The notes: generated by a model from the letters alone, not told the origin. DNA of 64,000 bases from Pelomonas sp. CA6 (GCF_022549225.1 NZ_JAKZFD010000008.1:1-64000); one strand, 5' to 3'. Positions 28,002 to 38,132 are shown, numbered from the stretch's first letter. Numbers and translations are program-made.

Positions 28002-28936
28002 AACAAACGCTGTTGAACACCTGGCGCGCCCTGCTGCTGGGCGCGCTGCTCGGCGCCGCGGCCGCCGCGCCGGCCCAGACCCTGAAGATCCGTGACGACC
28101 GTGGACGCGAGGTCACGCTGCCGGGCATGCCCAAGCGCATCGTCAGCCTGCTGCCCTCGCTGACCGAGACGGTCTGCGAGCTGGGCGAATGCGCGCGCCT
28201 GGTCGGCGTGGACCGTTTCTCCAACCATCCGGCCTCGGTGCAGGCCCTGCCCCACCTGGGCGGACTGGACGACACCGCGGTGGAGTCCCTGGTCGCGCTC
28301 AAGCCCGACGTGGTGCTGCTGGCCATCTCCTCGCGCCTGACCGACCGGCTGGAGGCGCTGGGCCTGCGCGTGGTCGCACTGGAGCCCAAGACCCATGCCG
28401 ACGTGCAGCGCGTGATGAACGCCATCGCGCTGCTGCTGAACAAGCCCGACGAGGCGCGCCGCATCTGGAACCGCATCGACGGCGCGATCAAGCACGCCGC
28501 CGCCAGCCTGCCGCCGGCCGCGCGCGGCCTGAGCGTCTACTACGAAGTCGACAGCGCGCCCTATGGCGCCGGCACCAGCTCCTTCATCGGCGAGACGCTG
28601 GCCCGGCTGGGCGCGCGCAACATCATCCCGGCCGAGCTGGGCCCCTTCCCCAAGCTCAACCCCGAGTTCGTCGTGCGCGCCGATCCGCAGCTGATCATGG
28701 TGGGCCAGCGCAGCGCGCCGGGCCTGCCCCAGCGCCCGGGCTGGAACCAGATTCGCGCGGTGCGCGAGCGCAAGATCTGCATCTGGGTGCCCGCCGAATC
28801 GGACGTGATGGTGCGCCCCGGGCCGCGCATGGCCGAGGCCGCGCAGCTGATGGCGCGCTGCCTGCGCGAGGCCGCCGCCGGCCCCGTGGCCGTGCCGACC
28901 GCCGCCTTCACCGCGCCGCCCGGAGGCATGCGTTGA
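27998..28936 (+). CDS. btuF: periplasmic cobalamin-binding protein BtuF
   Basis: The substrate-binding component of the BtuCD importer, 312 residues. A signal peptide (about 1-27, ending APAQ) is followed by the class III binding-protein fold: RIVSLLPSLTETVCELGECARLVGVDRFSNHPASV is typical of BtuF. It is translationally coupled to cobU (ATGA) and to btuC (TTGA). A second BtuF-like protein without signal peptide is encoded at 36,205. Confidence 0.92.
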   Translation: MKQTLLNTWRALLLGALLGAAAAAPAQTLKIRDDRGREVTLPGMPKRIVSLLPSLTETVCELGECARLVGVDRFSNHPASVQALPHLGGLDDTAVESLVALKPDVVLLAISSRLTDRLEALGLRVVALEPKTHADVQRVMNAIALLLNKPDEARRIWNRIDGAIKHAAASLPPAARGLSVYYEVDSAPYGAGTSSFIGETLARLGARNIIPAELGPFPKLNPEFVVRADPQLIMVGQRSAPGLPQRPGWNQIRAVRERKICIWVPAESDVMVRPGPRMAEAAQLMARCLREAAAGPVAVPTAAFTAPPGGMR

Positions 28937-29961
28937 GCCAGGCCCTGTCGCTGCACGACAGCCCGCGCCCGGCGCCGCTGGCGCGCTGGGTCGCCACGCT
29001 GCTGCTGCTCAGCGCGCTGCTGATGGGGCTGGGGTTGTCGGTGGGCAGCACGGGCTTTTCGCCCTGGTTCTCGGCGGACGACGCCATGGCCCAGATCCTC
29101 TGGGACATCCGCGCCCCGCGCTCGGCCGGCGCCTGGCTGGCCGGCGCGCTGCTGGCCCTGGCCGGCGCCGTCGCGCAGGGCCTGTTCCGCAACCCGCTGG
29201 CCGATCCCTACCTGCTGGGCTGCTCGGCCGGCGCCGCGCTGGGCGTGGCGGCCCTGCTGTTCATGCTCGGGCTCACGCCCGCCACCACCGCACTGGCGCT
29301 GCGCATCGGCATGACGGGCGCGGCCTTCACCGGCGCGGTGCTCGCCGTGCTGCTGACGCTGGCGCTGGCGCGCGGCGTCGAGCACAGCCTGCGCCTGCTG
29401 CTGGCCGGCGTGATCGTCGGCGTGGTGCTGGGCTCGGGCTCGGCGCTGCTGACGCTGATGAACCCCGACCTGCTGCGCGCGATGCAGGCCTTCATGCTGG
29501 GCAGCACCGGCTTCGTCGGCTGGAACGGCGTGGGCGTGATGGCCCTGGCCTTCGCCGCCACGCTGCTTCTGGCGCTGGGCTGCAGCCGCACGCTGGACGC
29601 GCTAACGCTGGGCGAGGCCACCGCGCGCTCGCTCGGCGTGCGCCTGACCCTGGTGCGGCTGCTGTTGATCGCCGCGCTGTCGCTGGCCACCGGGGCCGCG
29701 GTGGCGCAGTGCGGGCTGATCGCCTTCGTCGGCCTGGTCGCGCCCCACCTGGTGCGCAGTTGGGCGCCCATGACCCACCGCAGCCTGCTGATGCTCTCGC
29801 CGCTGGCCGGCGGTGCGCTGCTGCTGGCGGCCGACATCGTCGCGCGCTGGATCATCGCGCCGCAGGAACTGCCGGTGGGCATCATCACCGCGCTGCTGGG
29901 CGGCAGCTATCTGCTGTGGCTGATGCACCGCCGGCCCCAGGGCCTGGGGAGCCGTCGATGA
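28933..29961 (+). CDS. btuC: cobalamin ABC transporter permease BtuC
   Basis: A FecCD/BtuC-family inner-membrane permease with about ten hydrophobic helices, 342 residues. Signature motifs are PRSAGAWLAGALLALAGAVAQ, NPLADPYLLG and CGLIAFVGLVAPHLVR. The start is a TTG at 28,933 inside the btuF stop, chosen because a GGAGG site lies 7 bases upstream and because the next in-frame ATG would remove the first membrane helix. Confidence 0.93.
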   Translation: MSQALSLHDSPRPAPLARWVATLLLLSALLMGLGLSVGSTGFSPWFSADDAMAQILWDIRAPRSAGAWLAGALLALAGAVAQGLFRNPLADPYLLGCSAGAALGVAALLFMLGLTPATTALALRIGMTGAAFTGAVLAVLLTLALARGVEHSLRLLLAGVIVGVVLGSGSALLTLMNPDLLRAMQAFMLGSTGFVGWNGVGVMALAFAATLLLALGCSRTLDALTLGEATARSLGVRLTLVRLLLIAALSLATGAAVAQCGLIAFVGLVAPHLVRSWAPMTHRSLLMLSPLAGGALLLAADIVARWIIAPQELPVGIITALLGGSYLLWLMHRRPQGLGSRR

Positions 29962-30731
29962 GGGCGCCCGCTTTCCCGTCGCTGAGCCTGGCACTGCGGG
30001 GGCTGGCCCTGTCCGGCAAGCCCGTGCTGCGCCCGCTGGCGCTGCAGGTGCAGCAGCCGGGCTGGACCGCCATCGTCGGCCCCAACGGCGCCGGCAAGTC
30101 CACGCTGCTGCGCGCGCTGTGCGGGCTGCTGCCCTTCGACGGCGAGCTGGCGCTGCAGGGGCGCCCCTGGGCGCAGTGGCGCGCCCGTGAACGCGCGCGG
30201 CTGATCTCCTGGCTGGGCCAGAACGAATCCAGCGCCGACGAGCTCAGCGCCGCCGAAGTCGTGATGCTGGGCCGCCTGCCCCACCAGGCCTGGCTGGCCC
30301 CCGCCAGCGCCGCCGACCACGCGGCGGTGGAGCAAGCCATGCGCCAGACGCAGAGCTGGGACTGGCGCGACCGGCCGCTGGGCTCGCTGTCCGGCGGCGA
30401 ACGCCAGCGCGTGCTGCTGGCGCGCGCGCTGTCCGTGCAGTCGCTGCTGCTGCTGATGGACGAGCCGCTGGCCCATCTGGACCCGCCGCACCAGAGCGAC
30501 TGGGTGGACATCGTGCGCGGCCGCGCCGCCTGCGGCGCCGCGGTGATCAGCGTGCTGCACGAACTCAACATCGCGCTGCAGGCCGACCGCCTGATCGTGA
30601 TGGAGGCCGGCCGCATCGTGCATGAAGGCGCGCCCGGCGACGCGGCGACGCATGCCGCGCTGCGCCAGGTCTTCCAGCAACGGCTGCGCCTCCTGCAGGT
30701 CGACGAACGATGGATCGCACTGAACTGCTGA
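29958..30731 (+). CDS. btuD: cobalamin ABC transporter ATPase BtuD
   Basis: The ATPase for BtuC, 257 residues. Walker [17 protein letters not shown], signature [15 protein letters not shown], Walker [14 protein letters not shown] and the switch His in VLHELNIAL are all present. The ATG overlaps the btuC stop (ATGA) and its 3' end overlaps cobB by 22 bases. Confidence 0.94.
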   Translation: MRAPAFPSLSLALRGLALSGKPVLRPLALQVQQPGWTAIVGPNGAGKSTLLRALCGLLPFDGELALQGRPWAQWRARERARLISWLGQNESSADELSAAEVVMLGRLPHQAWLAPASAADHAAVEQAMRQTQSWDWRDRPLGSLSGGERQRVLLARALSVQSLLLLMDEPLAHLDPPHQSDWVDIVRGRAACGAAVISVLHELNIALQADRLIVMEAGRIVHEGAPGDAATHAALRQVFQQRLRLLQVDERWIALNC

Positions 30732-32071
30732 ACCCGGCCTGCCAGGCCCTGATGGTCAGCGCGCCGGCCTCGGGCCAGGGCAAGACCAGCGTCACCGCGG
30801 CGATCGCGCGCGCCGCGCGCCAGGCCGGGCAGCGGGTGCGCGTGTTCAAGACCGGGCCGGACTATCTGGACCCCATGATCCTGGCCCGCGCCAGCGGCGC
30901 GCCGGTCTACCAGCTGGACCTCTTCATGGGCGGGCTCGCGCATTGCCAGCGCCTGCTGGCCGAGGCCGCGGCGGCATCCGACCTGGTGCTGGTCGAAGGC
31001 GTGATGGGGCTGTTCGACGGCGAACCGAGCAGCGCCGACCTGGCCGCCGCCTTCGGGCTGCCGGTGCTGGTGGTGCTGGACGCGTCGGCGATGGCGCAGA
31101 CCTTCGCCGCGCTCGCGCTGGGGCTGGCGCGCTACCGCAGCGATGTGCGCGTGGCCGGCGTGGTCGCCAACCGCGTGGGCAGCGAGGGCCATGCGCGCCT
31201 GCTGGGCGCCGGGCTGCCGGCCGATCTGCCGCTGGTGGCGGCGCTGAAGCGCCAGCCCGAGCTGGCCCTGCCCGAACGTCATCTGGGCCTGGTCCAGGCC
31301 CTGGAGCTGCCGGCGCTGGACGCCCAGCTGGACGCCTGGGCCCAGGCCTGGCGCGACGGCGAGGCGCTGGGCAGCGGCGGCGGGCTGGCCGCGGCGCGCC
31401 TGCCGCTGCGGCTGGCGCCGCCCGCCCCCGAGCCCCTGCCGCGCACGCTCGCCGGGCGGCGCATCGCGATCGCGCGGGACGCCTGCTTCTCCTTCATCTA
31501 CCCGGCCAACGTGGACCTGCTGCGGGCGCTGGGCGCCGAGACCCTGTTCTTCTCGCCGCTGGCCGGCGATGCGCTGCCCGACTGCGACGCGCTGTGGCTC
31601 CCGGGCGGTTACCCCGAGCTGCACGCGCAGAGCCTGGCGGCCCGGCCCGGCTTCTTCGCCGCGCTGCGCGCCCACCACGCCGCGGGCAAGCCGCTGCTGG
31701 CCGAATGCGGTGGCATGCTGGCGCTGCTGGAATCCCTCACCGACGCCGAAGGCAAGACCTGGCCCCTGGCCGGCCTGCTGCCAGGCAGCGGCCGCATGCA
31801 GGCGCGACTTTCGGCGCTGGGCCTGCAGGCCGTCGCCTGGCCGGAGAGCGCGCCCGGCACCGAGCTGCGCGGCCACAGCTTCCATTACTCCACGCTGCAG
31901 ACCCCGCTGGCACCGCTGGCGCAGGCGCGCAACCCCAATGGCGGCGCCACCCGCGAGGCGCTGTACGGCCAGGGCCGGCTGCGCGCCAGCTACATCCATC
32001 ACTACTTCCCGTCCGACCCGGCGGCGGTGGCGGCCTTCTTCGCCGCCGGGCATGCCGGTCCCGCCGCCTAG
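30710..32071 (+). CDS. cobB: cobyrinate a,c-diamide synthase
   Basis: Amidates side chains a and c of (hydrogeno)cobyrinic acid with glutamine and ATP. 453 residues. The N-terminal dethiobiotin-synthetase-like ATPase domain starts [20 protein letters not shown] and continues with [13 protein letters not shown]. The class I glutamine amidotransferase domain has [14 protein letters not shown] and the nucleophile Cys in [13 protein letters not shown]. Whether the path here is aerobic (CobB) or cobalt-early (CbiA) cannot be told from this gene alone. Confidence 0.93.
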   Translation: MDRTELLNPACQALMVSAPASGQGKTSVTAAIARAARQAGQRVRVFKTGPDYLDPMILARASGAPVYQLDLFMGGLAHCQRLLAEAAAASDLVLVEGVMGLFDGEPSSADLAAAFGLPVLVVLDASAMAQTFAALALGLARYRSDVRVAGVVANRVGSEGHARLLGAGLPADLPLVAALKRQPELALPERHLGLVQALELPALDAQLDAWAQAWRDGEALGSGGGLAAARLPLRLAPPAPEPLPRTLAGRRIAIARDACFSFIYPANVDLLRALGAETLFFSPLAGDALPDCDALWLPGGYPELHAQSLAARPGFFAALRAHHAAGKPLLAECGGMLALLESLTDAEGKTWPLAGLLPGSGRMQARLSALGLQAVAWPESAPGTELRGHSFHYSTLQTPLAPLAQARNPNGGATREALYGQGRLRASYIHHYFPSDPAAVAAFFAAGHAGPAA

Positions 32072-32094
32072 GCCCCCACTCCCCGAGAGCCCCC

Positions 32095-32664
32095 ATGGAG
32101 ATCGAACAACCCCCGGTCAACCGCGAGCGCATCGTCCCCAGCGGCGAGCGGCGCGGCCTGATCCTCGTGCACACCGGCGACGGCAAGGGCAAGAGCACCG
32201 CCGCCTTCGGGCTGGCGCTGCGTGCCCACGGACGCGGCAAGGCGGTGAAGATCTACCAGTTCATGAAGGTGCCCAGCGCGCGCTTCGGCGAGCACCGTCT
32301 GTTCGAGCAGCTGGGCGTGCCCATCGAAGGCCTGGGCGACGGCTTCTCCTGGAAGAGCAAGGACCTGGAGCATTCCGCCCAGCTCGCGCGCGACGGCTGG
32401 GCACGCGCGGAGGCGACGATACGCGCCGGCGAGCATTTCCTCGTCGTGCTGGACGAGATCATGTACCCGCTGCGCTACGGCTGGCTGCCGCTGGAGCCGG
32501 TGCTGGCCTGCCTGCGCGAGCGCCCGGCCCAGGTACACGTGGTGCTGACCGGCCGCAACGCGCCGCAGGAGCTGGTGGAGCTGGCCGACACGGTGACCGA
32601 AATGACGCTGGTGAAGCACCACTTCAAGGCTGGCGTGCCCGCCCAGCGCGGCATCGAGGACTGA
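32095..32664 (+). CDS. cobO: cob(I)yrinic acid a,c-diamide adenosyltransferase
   Basis: Transfers the adenosyl group from ATP to cob(I)alamin or its precursors (CobO/BtuR/CobA type). 189 residues. The P-loop is [37 protein letters not shown] and [22 protein letters not shown] are family hallmarks. It serves both new synthesis and salvage of imported corrinoids. Confidence 0.95.
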   Translation: MEIEQPPVNRERIVPSGERRGLILVHTGDGKGKSTAAFGLALRAHGRGKAVKIYQFMKVPSARFGEHRLFEQLGVPIEGLGDGFSWKSKDLEHSAQLARDGWARAEATIRAGEHFLVVLDEIMYPLRYGWLPLEPVLACLRERPAQVHVVLTGRNAPQELVELADTVTEMTLVKHHFKAGVPAQRGIED

Positions 32665-32670
32665 GCGGGC

Positions 32671-33612
32671 GTGAGCCGGATCGCGCTGCTGCTGCCCGCC
32701 GCGATCGGGGTCGCGCTGCTGGTGGACCGCCTGTTCGGCGAGCCGCCCGCGCGGCTGCACCCGGTGGTCGCGATGGGGCGCTACCTGGGCGCCTTCTCCG
32801 CGCGGCTGACCGCCCTGCCCGCACGGGCGGCGCTGGTGGCCGGCGGCCTGGCCTGGCTGCTGGGCGCGCTGCTGTGCGCGGCGATCGCTCTGGCGCTGGA
32901 GACGCTGCTGTGGCAAGTCCTGACCCCGTGGCGCGGCGCCGCCGGCTGGCTGGGCACGGCGCTGCTGCTGGGCCTGCTGCTCAAGCCGCTGCTGGCCTGG
33001 CGCATGCTGGCCGATGAGGTGGCCGAGGTGGAGGCGGCGCTGCAGCGCTCGCTGGACGAGGGCCGGCAGCGGCTGGCGCGCCTGGTCAGCCGCGACACCG
33101 CGTCACTGCAGGCCCACGAGGTGCGCGAGGCGGCGATCGAGACCCTGGCCGAAAACCTCAACGATTCGGTCGTGGCCCCGCTGTTCTGGTTCGCGCTCGC
33201 CGGGCTGCCCGGCGCCGCGTTCTACCGCTTCGCCAACACGGCCGACGCGATGTGGGGCTACCGCGGGCGCTGGGAATGGGCCGGCAAGGTGGCGGCGCGC
33301 GCCGACGATGCGCTGTCCTGGCTGCCGGCCCGCCTCACCGGGCTGCTGATGATCGCGCCGTGGCGCTGGAGGGCCCTGGCCCGCGAGGCCGCGCGCACGC
33401 CCTCGCCCAACGGCGGTTGGCCCATGGGCGCGATGGCGCTGCGCCTGGGGCTGAGCCTGGGCAAGCCGGGCGTCTACCGGCTGAACGAGCCCGGCCGGCC
33501 GCCGCGCCCCGGCGACGCCGCCGCGGCGCGGCGCATCGCGGCGGCCACGCTGCTGCGCGCCGCGCTCTTGCTGGCGCTGCTGGCCGCGCTGGCGCGGGGC
33601 GGGCTGGCATGA
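32671..33612 (+). CDS. cbiB: adenosylcobinamide-phosphate synthase CbiB
   Basis: Joins aminopropanol or its phosphate to adenosylcobyric acid. An inner-membrane protein of 313 residues with several hydrophobic helices. DRLFGEPPARLHPVVAMGRYLG at the N-terminus, LAENLNDSVVAPLFWFALAGLPGA and KVAARADDALSWLPARLTGLL are typical. The start is GTG 32,671, 6 bases after cobO. The stop overlaps the next start (ATGA). Confidence 0.94.
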   Translation: MSRIALLLPAAIGVALLVDRLFGEPPARLHPVVAMGRYLGAFSARLTALPARAALVAGGLAWLLGALLCAAIALALETLLWQVLTPWRGAAGWLGTALLLGLLLKPLLAWRMLADEVAEVEAALQRSLDEGRQRLARLVSRDTASLQAHEVREAAIETLAENLNDSVVAPLFWFALAGLPGAAFYRFANTADAMWGYRGRWEWAGKVAARADDALSWLPARLTGLLMIAPWRWRALAREAARTPSPNGGWPMGAMALRLGLSLGKPGVYRLNEPGRPPRPGDAAAARRIAAATLLRAALLLALLAALARGGLA

Positions 33613-34658
33613 GCGCCGCCCCGCTGCCCCTGCACGGCGGCCCCGACGGCGGGCCGCCGGTTCGCCACGATTTTTCCAGCAACGCCAGCCCCTGGCCCGC
33701 GCCGGCGGCGCTGGCCGCGCTGCGCCGCGCCGACCGGCGCCACTACCCCGACCCCGGCTACCAGGCGCTGCGCGAGCACTTGGGCGCTGCGCTGGGCCGC
33801 GCGCCGCAGCAGCTGCTGGTGGCCTCCGGCGGCGCCGAGGCGATACGCCGGCTCACGCTGCTGGCACGCCTGCGCGGCGTGCCCGAGGTCTGGGTGCCGA
33901 CGCCGGGCTTCGGCGACTACGCGGCGGCCGCCCAGGCTCTGGCGCTGCCCTTGCGCCGCTATGCCGCGGTCGACGAGGTCGCCGAAGGAGCCGCGGCCGG
34001 CGCCTGGGTCTGGATCTGCGACCCCTGCAATCCCACCGGCCGCGGCCTGAGCGCCGCCGACTGGGCCACGCTGGACGCGCTGCAGCGCCAGCGCGGACTG
34101 CAGTTGGCGCTGGACCTGGCCTACGCGCCCCTGCGCCTGGACGGCGAGCCCGCCTGCCCCACGGCCCTGCGCGGGCGGCTGTGGCATCTGCATTGCCCCA
34201 ACAAGGCGCTGGGGCTGACCGGCGTGCGCGCCGCGCTGATCGAGGCTCCGCAGGAGATCGCCGCGGCGCGCGAATGGCGCGATCAAGCGCTGGCGCTGGC
34301 GCCCAGCTGGGTGCTGTCGGCGGAGGGCGTGGCCCTGCTCTCGGCATGGGTGGAGGCGGATGTCACGGAGTATCTGGCACAGTTGCGCACCCGGCTGCGC
34401 GCGCTGCGGCAGCGCCAGCACCGGGGCCTGCTGCGCCGCGGCTGGCGCGTGGAACCGAGCGACTGCGGCTTCGCGCTGTGGCAGCCGCCGCAGACCGCGC
34501 TGGCGCCGCTGCTGCAGGCCCTGCGTGGCGTCGGCATCAAGCTGCGCGATGCCGAGTCGCTGGGCGCGCCGGGCCGGGTACGGATCTCGGTCCAGCCCGT
34601 GGCCGCGCAACGCGCGTTGTGGGCCGCGCTGGACGCTTTCAAGGAGCAAGCACGATGA
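33609..34658 (+). CDS. cobD: threonine-phosphate decarboxylase (CobD/CobC type)
   Basis: A PLP enzyme of the class I/II aminotransferase fold that makes aminopropanol phosphate for the nucleotide loop. 349 residues. FSSNASPWP near the start, ICDPCNPTGRGL (about 137-148) and the PLP-lysine region LHCPNKALGLTGVRAAL are visible. Called CobD in Salmonella and CobC in Pseudomonas denitrificans. Histidinol-phosphate aminotransferase is the nearest alternative, but hisC occurs elsewhere in the window. Stop and cobQ start overlap (ATGA). Confidence 0.9.
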   Translation: MSAAPLPLHGGPDGGPPVRHDFSSNASPWPAPAALAALRRADRRHYPDPGYQALREHLGAALGRAPQQLLVASGGAEAIRRLTLLARLRGVPEVWVPTPGFGDYAAAAQALALPLRRYAAVDEVAEGAAAGAWVWICDPCNPTGRGLSAADWATLDALQRQRGLQLALDLAYAPLRLDGEPACPTALRGRLWHLHCPNKALGLTGVRAALIEAPQEIAAAREWRDQALALAPSWVLSAEGVALLSAWVEADVTEYLAQLRTRLRALRQRQHRGLLRRGWRVEPSDCGFALWQPPQTALAPLLQALRGVGIKLRDAESLGAPGRVRISVQPVAAQRALWAALDAFKEQAR

Positions 34659-36208
34659 CGGTCTCTTCCCCCCGCAGCCGCGCCCGCGCGGTGATGGTGC
34701 TGGGCACCACCAGCGGCGCCGGAAAGAGCTTTCTGACCGCCGCGCTGTGCCGCTGGTATGCCCGCCAGGGCTTCAAGGTGGCGCCCTTCAAGGCACAGAA
34801 CATGAGCAACAACGCGCGCGTGGTGCCGGGTCTTGCGCCGGATATGCCGGGCGCGCTGCCGCGCATGGGCGAGATCGGCTCGGCGCAGTACTTCCAGGCG
34901 CTGGCGGCGCGCTGCCGGCCCGACGTGCGCATGAACCCCGTGCTGCTCAAGCCGGAAGCCGACACCGCCTCGCAGGTCGTCGTGATGGGCGAGGTGCACG
35001 AAGAGCTCAACCGCGTCCCCTGGCGCGAACGCAGTGAACGGCTGTGGCCCCATGCGCGCGCCGGGCTGGAAGCACTGATGGCCGAGAACGAGGTCGTCGT
35101 CATCGAGGGCGCCGGATCGCCGGCCGAGATCAACCTGCACGCCAGCGACTACGTCAACATGCGCACCGCGCGGGCCGCCGACGCCGCCTGCCTGCTGGTG
35201 ACCGACATCGACCGCGGCGGCGCCTTCGCCCATCTCTACGGCACCCACCAGCTGCTGCCGCCCGAGGAGCGCGCGCTGCTGCGCGGCTTTGTGCTGAACC
35301 GTTTCCGCGGCGACGCCGCGCTGCTGGCGCCGGGGCCGCAGCAATTGCGGCAACTGACCGGCGTGCCCACGCTGGCGGTGCTGCCGATGTGGCGCGGCCA
35401 CGGCCTGCCCGAGGAGGACGGGCTCTACGACGGTGCCGGCGGCTGGAGCGCCCCCGCGGACGCCGGCGCGCTGCGCATCGCCATCGTGGCCTATCCGCGC
35501 ATCTCCAACCTGGACGAGTTCCAGCCCCTGCAGAACCTGGCCGGCACGGGCCGCGTCCGGCTGCGCTGGGCGCGCACGCCGGCCGAACTGGAGGGCGCGG
35601 ACTGGATCGTGCTGCCCGGCTCCAAGGCGGTGGCCGCCGACCTGGCCTGGCTGCGCGCGCAGCGCCTGGACCAGCCCGTCGCCCGCCATGCCGCGGCCGG
35701 CGGCGCGGTGCTGGGCATCTGCGGCGGGCTGCAGATGCTGGGCGAGACCCTGGTCGACCCGCACGGGCTGGACGGCAACGCGCCGGGGCTGGGGCTGCTG
35801 CCGCTGGCCACCCAGTTCGAGCGCGACAAGCTGCTGCGCCCCGCGCGGCTGCGCTTCGCGGCCCCGCTGGCCGCCCCCTGGCAGGCGCTGGGCGGGCTGG
35901 CGCTGGAAGGCTACGAGATCCACCACGGCCGCACCGTGCAGCACCCGTCGCTGGCACCGGCCGAGGTGGTGCTGCGCGAGGCCGACGGCAGCGTGGTCGG
36001 CTGGCAGCAGGGCTCGGTGCTGGGCGTCTATGCCCATGGCCTGTTCGAGCAGCCGGCTTTGATGCAGGCACTGTTCGGCACCGGCCGCCATGGGCTGGAG
36101 ACCGTCTTCGAGGGCCTGGCCGACTATGTGGACACGCATTTCGAGCCGGGCTCGCTGATGCGGCTGCTGCAGCCGCGTGAGCACCAGGGAGGAGGAGTGG
36201 GAGGATGA
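34655..36208 (+). CDS. cobQ: cobyric acid synthase
   Basis: Amidates side chains b, d, e and g of adenosylcobyrinic acid a,c-diamide. 517 residues. The ATPase domain opens MVLGTTSGAGKSFLTAALCRWYARQGFKVAPFKAQNMSNNA, with VIEGAGSPAEINL further on. The glutamine amidotransferase domain has the nucleophile in VLGICGGLQMLGETL and the His of YAHGLFEQ. Starts and stops overlap on both sides. Confidence 0.95.
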   Translation: MTVSSPRSRARAVMVLGTTSGAGKSFLTAALCRWYARQGFKVAPFKAQNMSNNARVVPGLAPDMPGALPRMGEIGSAQYFQALAARCRPDVRMNPVLLKPEADTASQVVVMGEVHEELNRVPWRERSERLWPHARAGLEALMAENEVVVIEGAGSPAEINLHASDYVNMRTARAADAACLLVTDIDRGGAFAHLYGTHQLLPPEERALLRGFVLNRFRGDAALLAPGPQQLRQLTGVPTLAVLPMWRGHGLPEEDGLYDGAGGWSAPADAGALRIAIVAYPRISNLDEFQPLQNLAGTGRVRLRWARTPAELEGADWIVLPGSKAVAADLAWLRAQRLDQPVARHAAAGGAVLGICGGLQMLGETLVDPHGLDGNAPGLGLLPLATQFERDKLLRPARLRFAAPLAAPWQALGGLALEGYEIHHGRTVQHPSLAPAEVVLREADGSVVGWQQGSVLGVYAHGLFEQPALMQALFGTGRHGLETVFEGLADYVDTHFEPGSLMRLLQPREHQGGGVGG

Positions 36209-36990
36209 ACACCGTACCGACGCGCATCGCCTGCCTGTCCACCGAGGCGGTGGAGGTGCTCTACCGCCTGGGCGCCCAGGACCATGTGGCCGGCATCTCC
36301 GGCTATACCGTGCACCCGCCCGAGGCGCGCGCCGAGAAGCCCAAGATCAGCGGCTTCTCCAGCATGAAGCTAGAGCGCATCCTGGCGGTCAAGCCGGACC
36401 TGGTGATCGGCTTCTCGGACCTGCAGCAGCCCTTGCTGGCGCAGTGCGAGGCCGCGGGCCTGCGCACGCTGTGGTTCGACCAGCGCGACATCGCCGGCAT
36501 CCTGGACATGGTGCGCCGCCTGGGCGCGCTGGTGAGCCGCGAGTCCCAGGCGCGCATGCTGTGCGCCGAGCTGGGCCGGCGCATCGACGCGCTGGCCACC
36601 GCCGCCGCCGCGCTGCCGCGCCGCCCGCGCGTGTACTTCGAGGAGTGGGACGAGCCGCAGATCTGCGGCATCGGCTGGGTCAGCGAGATCATCCACCTGT
36701 GCGGCGGCGAGGACATCTTCGCCGACCGCGCGCGCGACGGCTTCGCCAAGCACCGCATCGTCACCCCCGCCGAAGTGCTGGAACGCCGGCCGGAGCTGAT
36801 CCTGGGCTCCTGGTGCGGCAAGCGCTTCGTACCCGACAAAGTGCTGGCCCGCCCCGGCTTCGCCGAACTGGGCGCACAGCTGCAGGAAATCAAGTCGGCC
36901 GACATCCTGGCCCCCGGCCTTAGCGCCATCGAGCGCGGCGCAGCCCAGGTGCTGGCCGCCATCACCACCGTTGCTGGAGCATCCCGATGA
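36205..36990 (+). CDS. BtuF-like cobalamin-binding protein without signal peptide
   Basis: 261 residues of the class III periplasmic-binding fold (RIACLSTEAVEVLYRLGAQDHVAGISGYTVHPP ... KPDLVIGFSDLQQPLLAQCEAAGLRTLWFDQRD). Unlike BtuF at 27,998 it shows no signal peptide; its start overlaps cobQ (ATGA) and its end overlaps cobT. GGSWCGKRFVPDKV-like residues near the end (here LGSWCGKRFVPDKVLARPGF) are common in proteins annotated cobalamin-binding protein in cob operons. A cytoplasmic corrinoid carrier is possible; it may also simply use another export route. Confidence 0.8.
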   Translation: MNTVPTRIACLSTEAVEVLYRLGAQDHVAGISGYTVHPPEARAEKPKISGFSSMKLERILAVKPDLVIGFSDLQQPLLAQCEAAGLRTLWFDQRDIAGILDMVRRLGALVSRESQARMLCAELGRRIDALATAAAALPRRPRVYFEEWDEPQICGIGWVSEIIHLCGGEDIFADRARDGFAKHRIVTPAEVLERRPELILGSWCGKRFVPDKVLARPGFAELGAQLQEIKSADILAPGLSAIERGAAQVLAAITTVAGASR

Positions 36991-38024
36991 CCGATCTGGT
37001 ACCCCTGATCCCGGACCTGAACAGCGCCTCGCTGCGCGCCCGACTGCAACACCGCATCGACCACAAGACCAAGCCGCTGGGCGCGCTCGGCCAGCTGGAG
37101 CCGCTGATGATGCAGCTGGGCCTGATCCTCGGCACCGAAACCCCGGCGCTGCGCAGCCCGCAGATGATGGTGTTCGCCGGCGACCACGGGCTGGCGCAGC
37201 AGGGCGTGTCGGCCTACCCGCCGGACGTGACCTGGCAGATGGTGGAGAACTTCCTCGCCGGTGGCGCGGCGGTCAGTGTGCTGGCGCGCCAGCACGGACT
37301 GGCGTTGACGGTGGTGGATGCCGGCGTGCGCCACGACTTCCGCGCCCGCGAGGGCCTGGTGATCGCCAAGATCGCGCCCGGCACCGCCGACGCCTCGCAG
37401 GGCCCGGCGATGAGCCTGGACCAGTGCGCCACCGCGGTGGCCGCCGGCAAGGCTCTGGTGCAGCAGCGCCCCGGCAACACCCTGCTGCTGGGCGAGATGG
37501 GCATAGGCAACACCTCCATCGCGTCGCTGCTGCTGGCCCAGCTCTGCGGGCTGCCGCTGGCCGACTGCGTGGGCCGCGGCACCGGCATGGACGACGCCGG
37601 CATGACGCGCAAGCTGAGCGTGCTGGAGGCCACGTTGCAGCGCCATGCGGCCGCCACCGAGCCGATGGCGGCGCTCGCCGCGCTGGGCGGCTTCGAGGTG
37701 GCGATGATGGTGGGCGCGGTGCTGCAGGCCGCGCTGGAGCGCCGCGTGATCGTCGTCGACGGCTTCATCACCGGCGCCGCAGTGCTGGTCGCAGCGCGGC
37801 TGCAGCCGCTGGTGCTGCAGCGCTGCGTGTTCTCGCACCGCTCGGAGGAAAAGGGGCACCGGCTGATGCTGCAGGCCCTGCAGGCCCAACCGCTGCTGGA
37901 CCTGGGCCTGCGCCTGGGCGAGGGCTCGGGCGCCGCGCTGGCCTGGCCGCTGCTGGAGTCGGCCTGCCGGCTGCTCGGCGAGATGGCCAGCTTCGCGTCC
38001 GCCGGCGTCAGCGAGCGCAGCTGA
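36987..38024 (+). CDS. cobT: nicotinate-nucleotide--dimethylbenzimidazole phosphoribosyltransferase
   Basis: Activates dimethylbenzimidazole to alpha-ribazole phosphate for CobS. 345 residues. KTKPLGALGQLEPLMMQLG, the MMVFAGDHGLAQQGVSAYP segment, GEMGIGNTSIASLLLA and the C-terminal catalytic Glu region (EGSGAALAWPLLESACRLL) match the family. The start overlaps the upstream stop (ATGA). A hairpin and then a promoter for the next unit follow. Confidence 0.96.
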   Translation: MTDLVPLIPDLNSASLRARLQHRIDHKTKPLGALGQLEPLMMQLGLILGTETPALRSPQMMVFAGDHGLAQQGVSAYPPDVTWQMVENFLAGGAAVSVLARQHGLALTVVDAGVRHDFRAREGLVIAKIAPGTADASQGPAMSLDQCATAVAAGKALVQQRPGNTLLLGEMGIGNTSIASLLLAQLCGLPLADCVGRGTGMDDAGMTRKLSVLEATLQRHAAATEPMAALAALGGFEVAMMVGAVLQAALERRVIVVDGFITGAAVLVAARLQPLVLQRCVFSHRSEEKGHRLMLQALQAQPLLDLGLRLGEGSGAALAWPLLESACRLLGEMASFASAGVSERS

Positions 38025-38038
38025 ACCGGCGCCGCCAT

Positions 38039-38060
38039 GCCAGGGCAAAAACGCTCTGGC
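38039..38060 (+). terminator. hairpin at the end of the cobT transcript
   Basis: GCCAGgGC pairs with GCtCTGGC around an AAAAAC loop, 15 bases after cobT. No T-run follows, so it may be a weak terminator or an RNA-stabilising end. Confidence 0.4.
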
Positions 38061-38069
38061 AACCATGGT

Positions 38070-38097
38070 TTTACATCGAACGAAGCTCACCCATAAT
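38070..38097 (+). promoter_or_regulatory. sigma70-type promoter of the HD-GYP/histidine kinase unit
   Basis: TTTACA (38,070-38,075), 16 bases, CATAAT (38,092-38,097), 35 bases before the response regulator ATG. It indicates that the two-component genes are transcribed separately from the riboswitch-controlled operon. Confidence 0.55.
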
Positions 38098-38132
38098 GGG
38101 CCATCCGCCGGGACAGGCGAGGAGGGTGAGGC

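Noticed and set aside
29885-32053. A 722-codon minus-strand frame
   Set aside because: Antisense to btuD and cobB, both of which show all catalytic motifs.
33609-34658. A second histidinol-phosphate aminotransferase
   Set aside because: The fold is shared, but its position between cbiB and cobQ with overlapping codons and the presence of hisC at 46,177 favour threonine-phosphate decarboxylase.
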